DNA of 6,361 bases. Origin: Candidatus Atribacteria bacterium 4572_76 (GTDB lineage: Bacteria > Atribacterota > Phoenicimicrobiia > Phoenicimicrobiales > Phoenicimicrobiaceae). The translations under genes were made by a program, and so were the position numbers. The notes under the pieces are model-generated. The model saw only the letters and a list, made by a program, of their open reading frames with translations, was not told where the DNA came from and did no database searches. Of the stretch, positions 5,353 through 6,361 are shown one piece after another (the first letter of the stretch is position 1; each line of letters opens with the position of its first letter). The stretch covers positions 1 to 6,361 of the forward strand of contig NBMG01000090.1 in assembly GCA_002084865.1 (NCBI GenBank), read 5' to 3'.

Positions 5353-6197
5353 TCAATTGGAGGAGATGCGTGCTTCTCCTATCATATACATCAGCTGGCG
5401 AATCTCCTTCCAGGTAATATCAAAATCCTTATCTGTGTCTACGCGATGAACTAATACCAGTTTTGCATCAGGTAATACAGCCAGAAAATGCACGCCAGTT
5501 CCTGTATGATAAAAACCATTTCCTAATCCTGCTTCTTCGGGGATTATACTCCACATATACCCATAGCCATCTCCGTTTAAATTGTTAATCGAATAAGAGG
5601 TTGTGCTCTCTGTAATCCATTCCGGAGGGATGATCTGTAAATCTCCGTATTTTCCCTTATTTTGATAAAGCAATCCAAATCTGGCCATATCTCTGGCAGT
5701 CATCCTAAAATGATAGGCAGGGTGTTTTGACTTTTTCCATTCGTACTGATATCGGCCATCTGTTAAAAGGAAATCCTGCATACTGTGGCTTGCTTCTCTA
5801 TGGGTGTAAGACCAGGAGGAATATCGTCTATTCCCAGTTCACCTAAATTTTTATCAAGATCGATCAATCCTTGTTTTACATATATGCCATATAGGGCGCA
5901 AAGAAAGGGTTTTCTAATAGAGTGGATCAGGTACTTTTGTTTAGTCTTCCCCCAGGAAAAGAATACCTTCCCTTCATAGAGAGCCATAACTGCCGCAGAT
6001 CCGATTTGCTCTGCATAGTTTTCTGCTTCCGCCAGTTTTACAGATGACCAGCCGATTTCTTCAGGCGTTACATATTCAAGCTCATTTATTTCCTTGCTTT
6101 TTGGTGGTGCACTTCCAAAATATGTAACAGTAAATAGAATGATTGTAGTAATTACAAATAAACCGATGACTGTAATTAGGTAACGCTTGGATTTCAT
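5353..6197 (-). pseudogene. Serine hydrolase (beta-lactamase/EstB family), internally deleted
   Basis: Two minus-strand frames each encode part of one protein. The upstream part (6197 to 5763) begins MKSKRYLITV with a membrane anchor at about 6-27 and contains the nucleophile motif SIRK (93-96, SxxK type) before reading normally to LTPIEKQATV, then runs into CRISF and a stop. The downstream part (5781 to 5353) begins MQDF in the next frame and matches the C-terminal third of such proteins: HFRMTARDMARFGLLY (24-39), IIPPEWITESTTSYS (50-64), GYGYMW (72-77) and HTGTG (92-96, the KTG-box equivalent). From recalled homologues, a segment of about 70-85 residues carrying the second catalytic motif (YxN) is missing at about 5779-5784, and the loss is out of frame. 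No good Shine-Dalgarno precedes the internal ATG. The upstream start has GAGAGG (6203-6208). The product should be inactive. An assembly error is the alternative. Confidence 0.85.
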
Positions 6198-6211
6198 TAT
6201 ATCCTCTCTTT

Positions 6212-6361
6212 TTAATAATATTTCTCTCTGTTAAAAAAGGTATAAATAAAAGCGACAAACAGTATTAAAGATATTATTGCCAAAACCAGAGAGAATATAC
6301 CTGGTAAACAAAAAGTAACTAGAAGCGTAAAGGCGACAGACAGACAAAATAAGGTTGCGAT
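6212..6361 (-). CDS. C-terminal fragment of a membrane protein, cut by the window edge
   Basis: Reading the minus strand from the right edge gives 49 uninterrupted residues ending at TAA (6212-6214). They form two strongly hydrophobic segments, roughly FCLSVAFTLLVTFCL and GIFSLVLAIISLILFVAFIY, joined by a Pro-Gly turn, then the polar tail TFFNREKYY. This looks like the last transmembrane hairpin of an integral membrane protein. Its stop is only 14 nt before the serine hydrolase start, and the hydrolase Shine-Dalgarno lies in this gap, so the two were probably co-transcribed. The family cannot be recognised from this piece. The uninterrupted frame, the membrane pattern and the tight spacing support a real gene. 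Confidence 0.6.
   Translation of the reverse strand: MATLFCLSVAFTLLVTFCLPGIFSLVLAIISLILFVAFIYTFFNREKYY

Noticed and set aside
5223..5417. Plus-strand frame of 64 codons across the methyltransferase start
   Set aside because: It runs antisense over the start of one gene and the end of the other, with no recognisable domain.
5785..5979. Plus-strand frame of 64 codons
   Set aside because: It is a shadow of the serine hydrolase N-terminal half on the opposite strand.

Overview
The window is an AT-rich stretch of bacterial chromosome, most likely from a low-GC Firmicutes/Clostridia-type anaerobe or a similar uncultured lineage. That rests on composition, strong purine-rich Shine-Dalgarno sites, a textbook sigma-A promoter, a TTG start and protein style; no marker gene fixes the taxon. 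I see no rRNA, tRNA, CRISPR array or intact mobile element.

Layout. Positions 1-398 hold no gene. They contain phased T-tracts, two copies of an 11-bp direct repeat, a perfect 8-bp-stem hairpin of a dispersed-repeat type, a degenerate 7-bp tandem repeat, and then a perfect-consensus promoter (TTGACA-17-TATAAT) followed by an inverted repeat that looks like a TetR-family operator. Five plus-strand genes follow: a TetR/AcrR regulator (399-1073), an isoprenylcysteine carboxyl methyltransferase (ICMT)-family membrane protein (1124-1651), a membrane-anchored proline-iminopeptidase-like alpha/beta hydrolase (1674-2738), a CPBP (Abi/CAAX, Rce1-like) membrane protease starting at TTG (2812-3546), and a metallo-beta-lactamase-fold hydrolase (3707-4402). 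The last gene has a complete active site and a good Shine-Dalgarno, but ATA stands where the start codon should be.

A second group lies on the minus strand and converges on the first with a 70-bp gap: the tail of a membrane protein running off the right edge (6212-6361), a serine hydrolase of the beta-lactamase/EstB type (6197-5353) broken by an internal out-of-frame deletion, and a class I SAM methyltransferase (5285-4473).

How the genes may work together. The regulator with its own operator, followed by closely spaced enzyme genes, suggests a TetR-controlled, probably ligand-induced operon acting at the membrane. The most intriguing feature is that homologues of the two post-prenylation CAAX enzymes (Rce1-like protease and ICMT-like methyltransferase) sit on either side of an esterase-fold protein. 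This may be a modification cassette, but both families have other bacterial roles and no prenyltransferase is visible. Several signs of decay (missing ATG, deleted serine hydrolase, repeat-rich left flank) suggest an accessory region undergoing gene loss.
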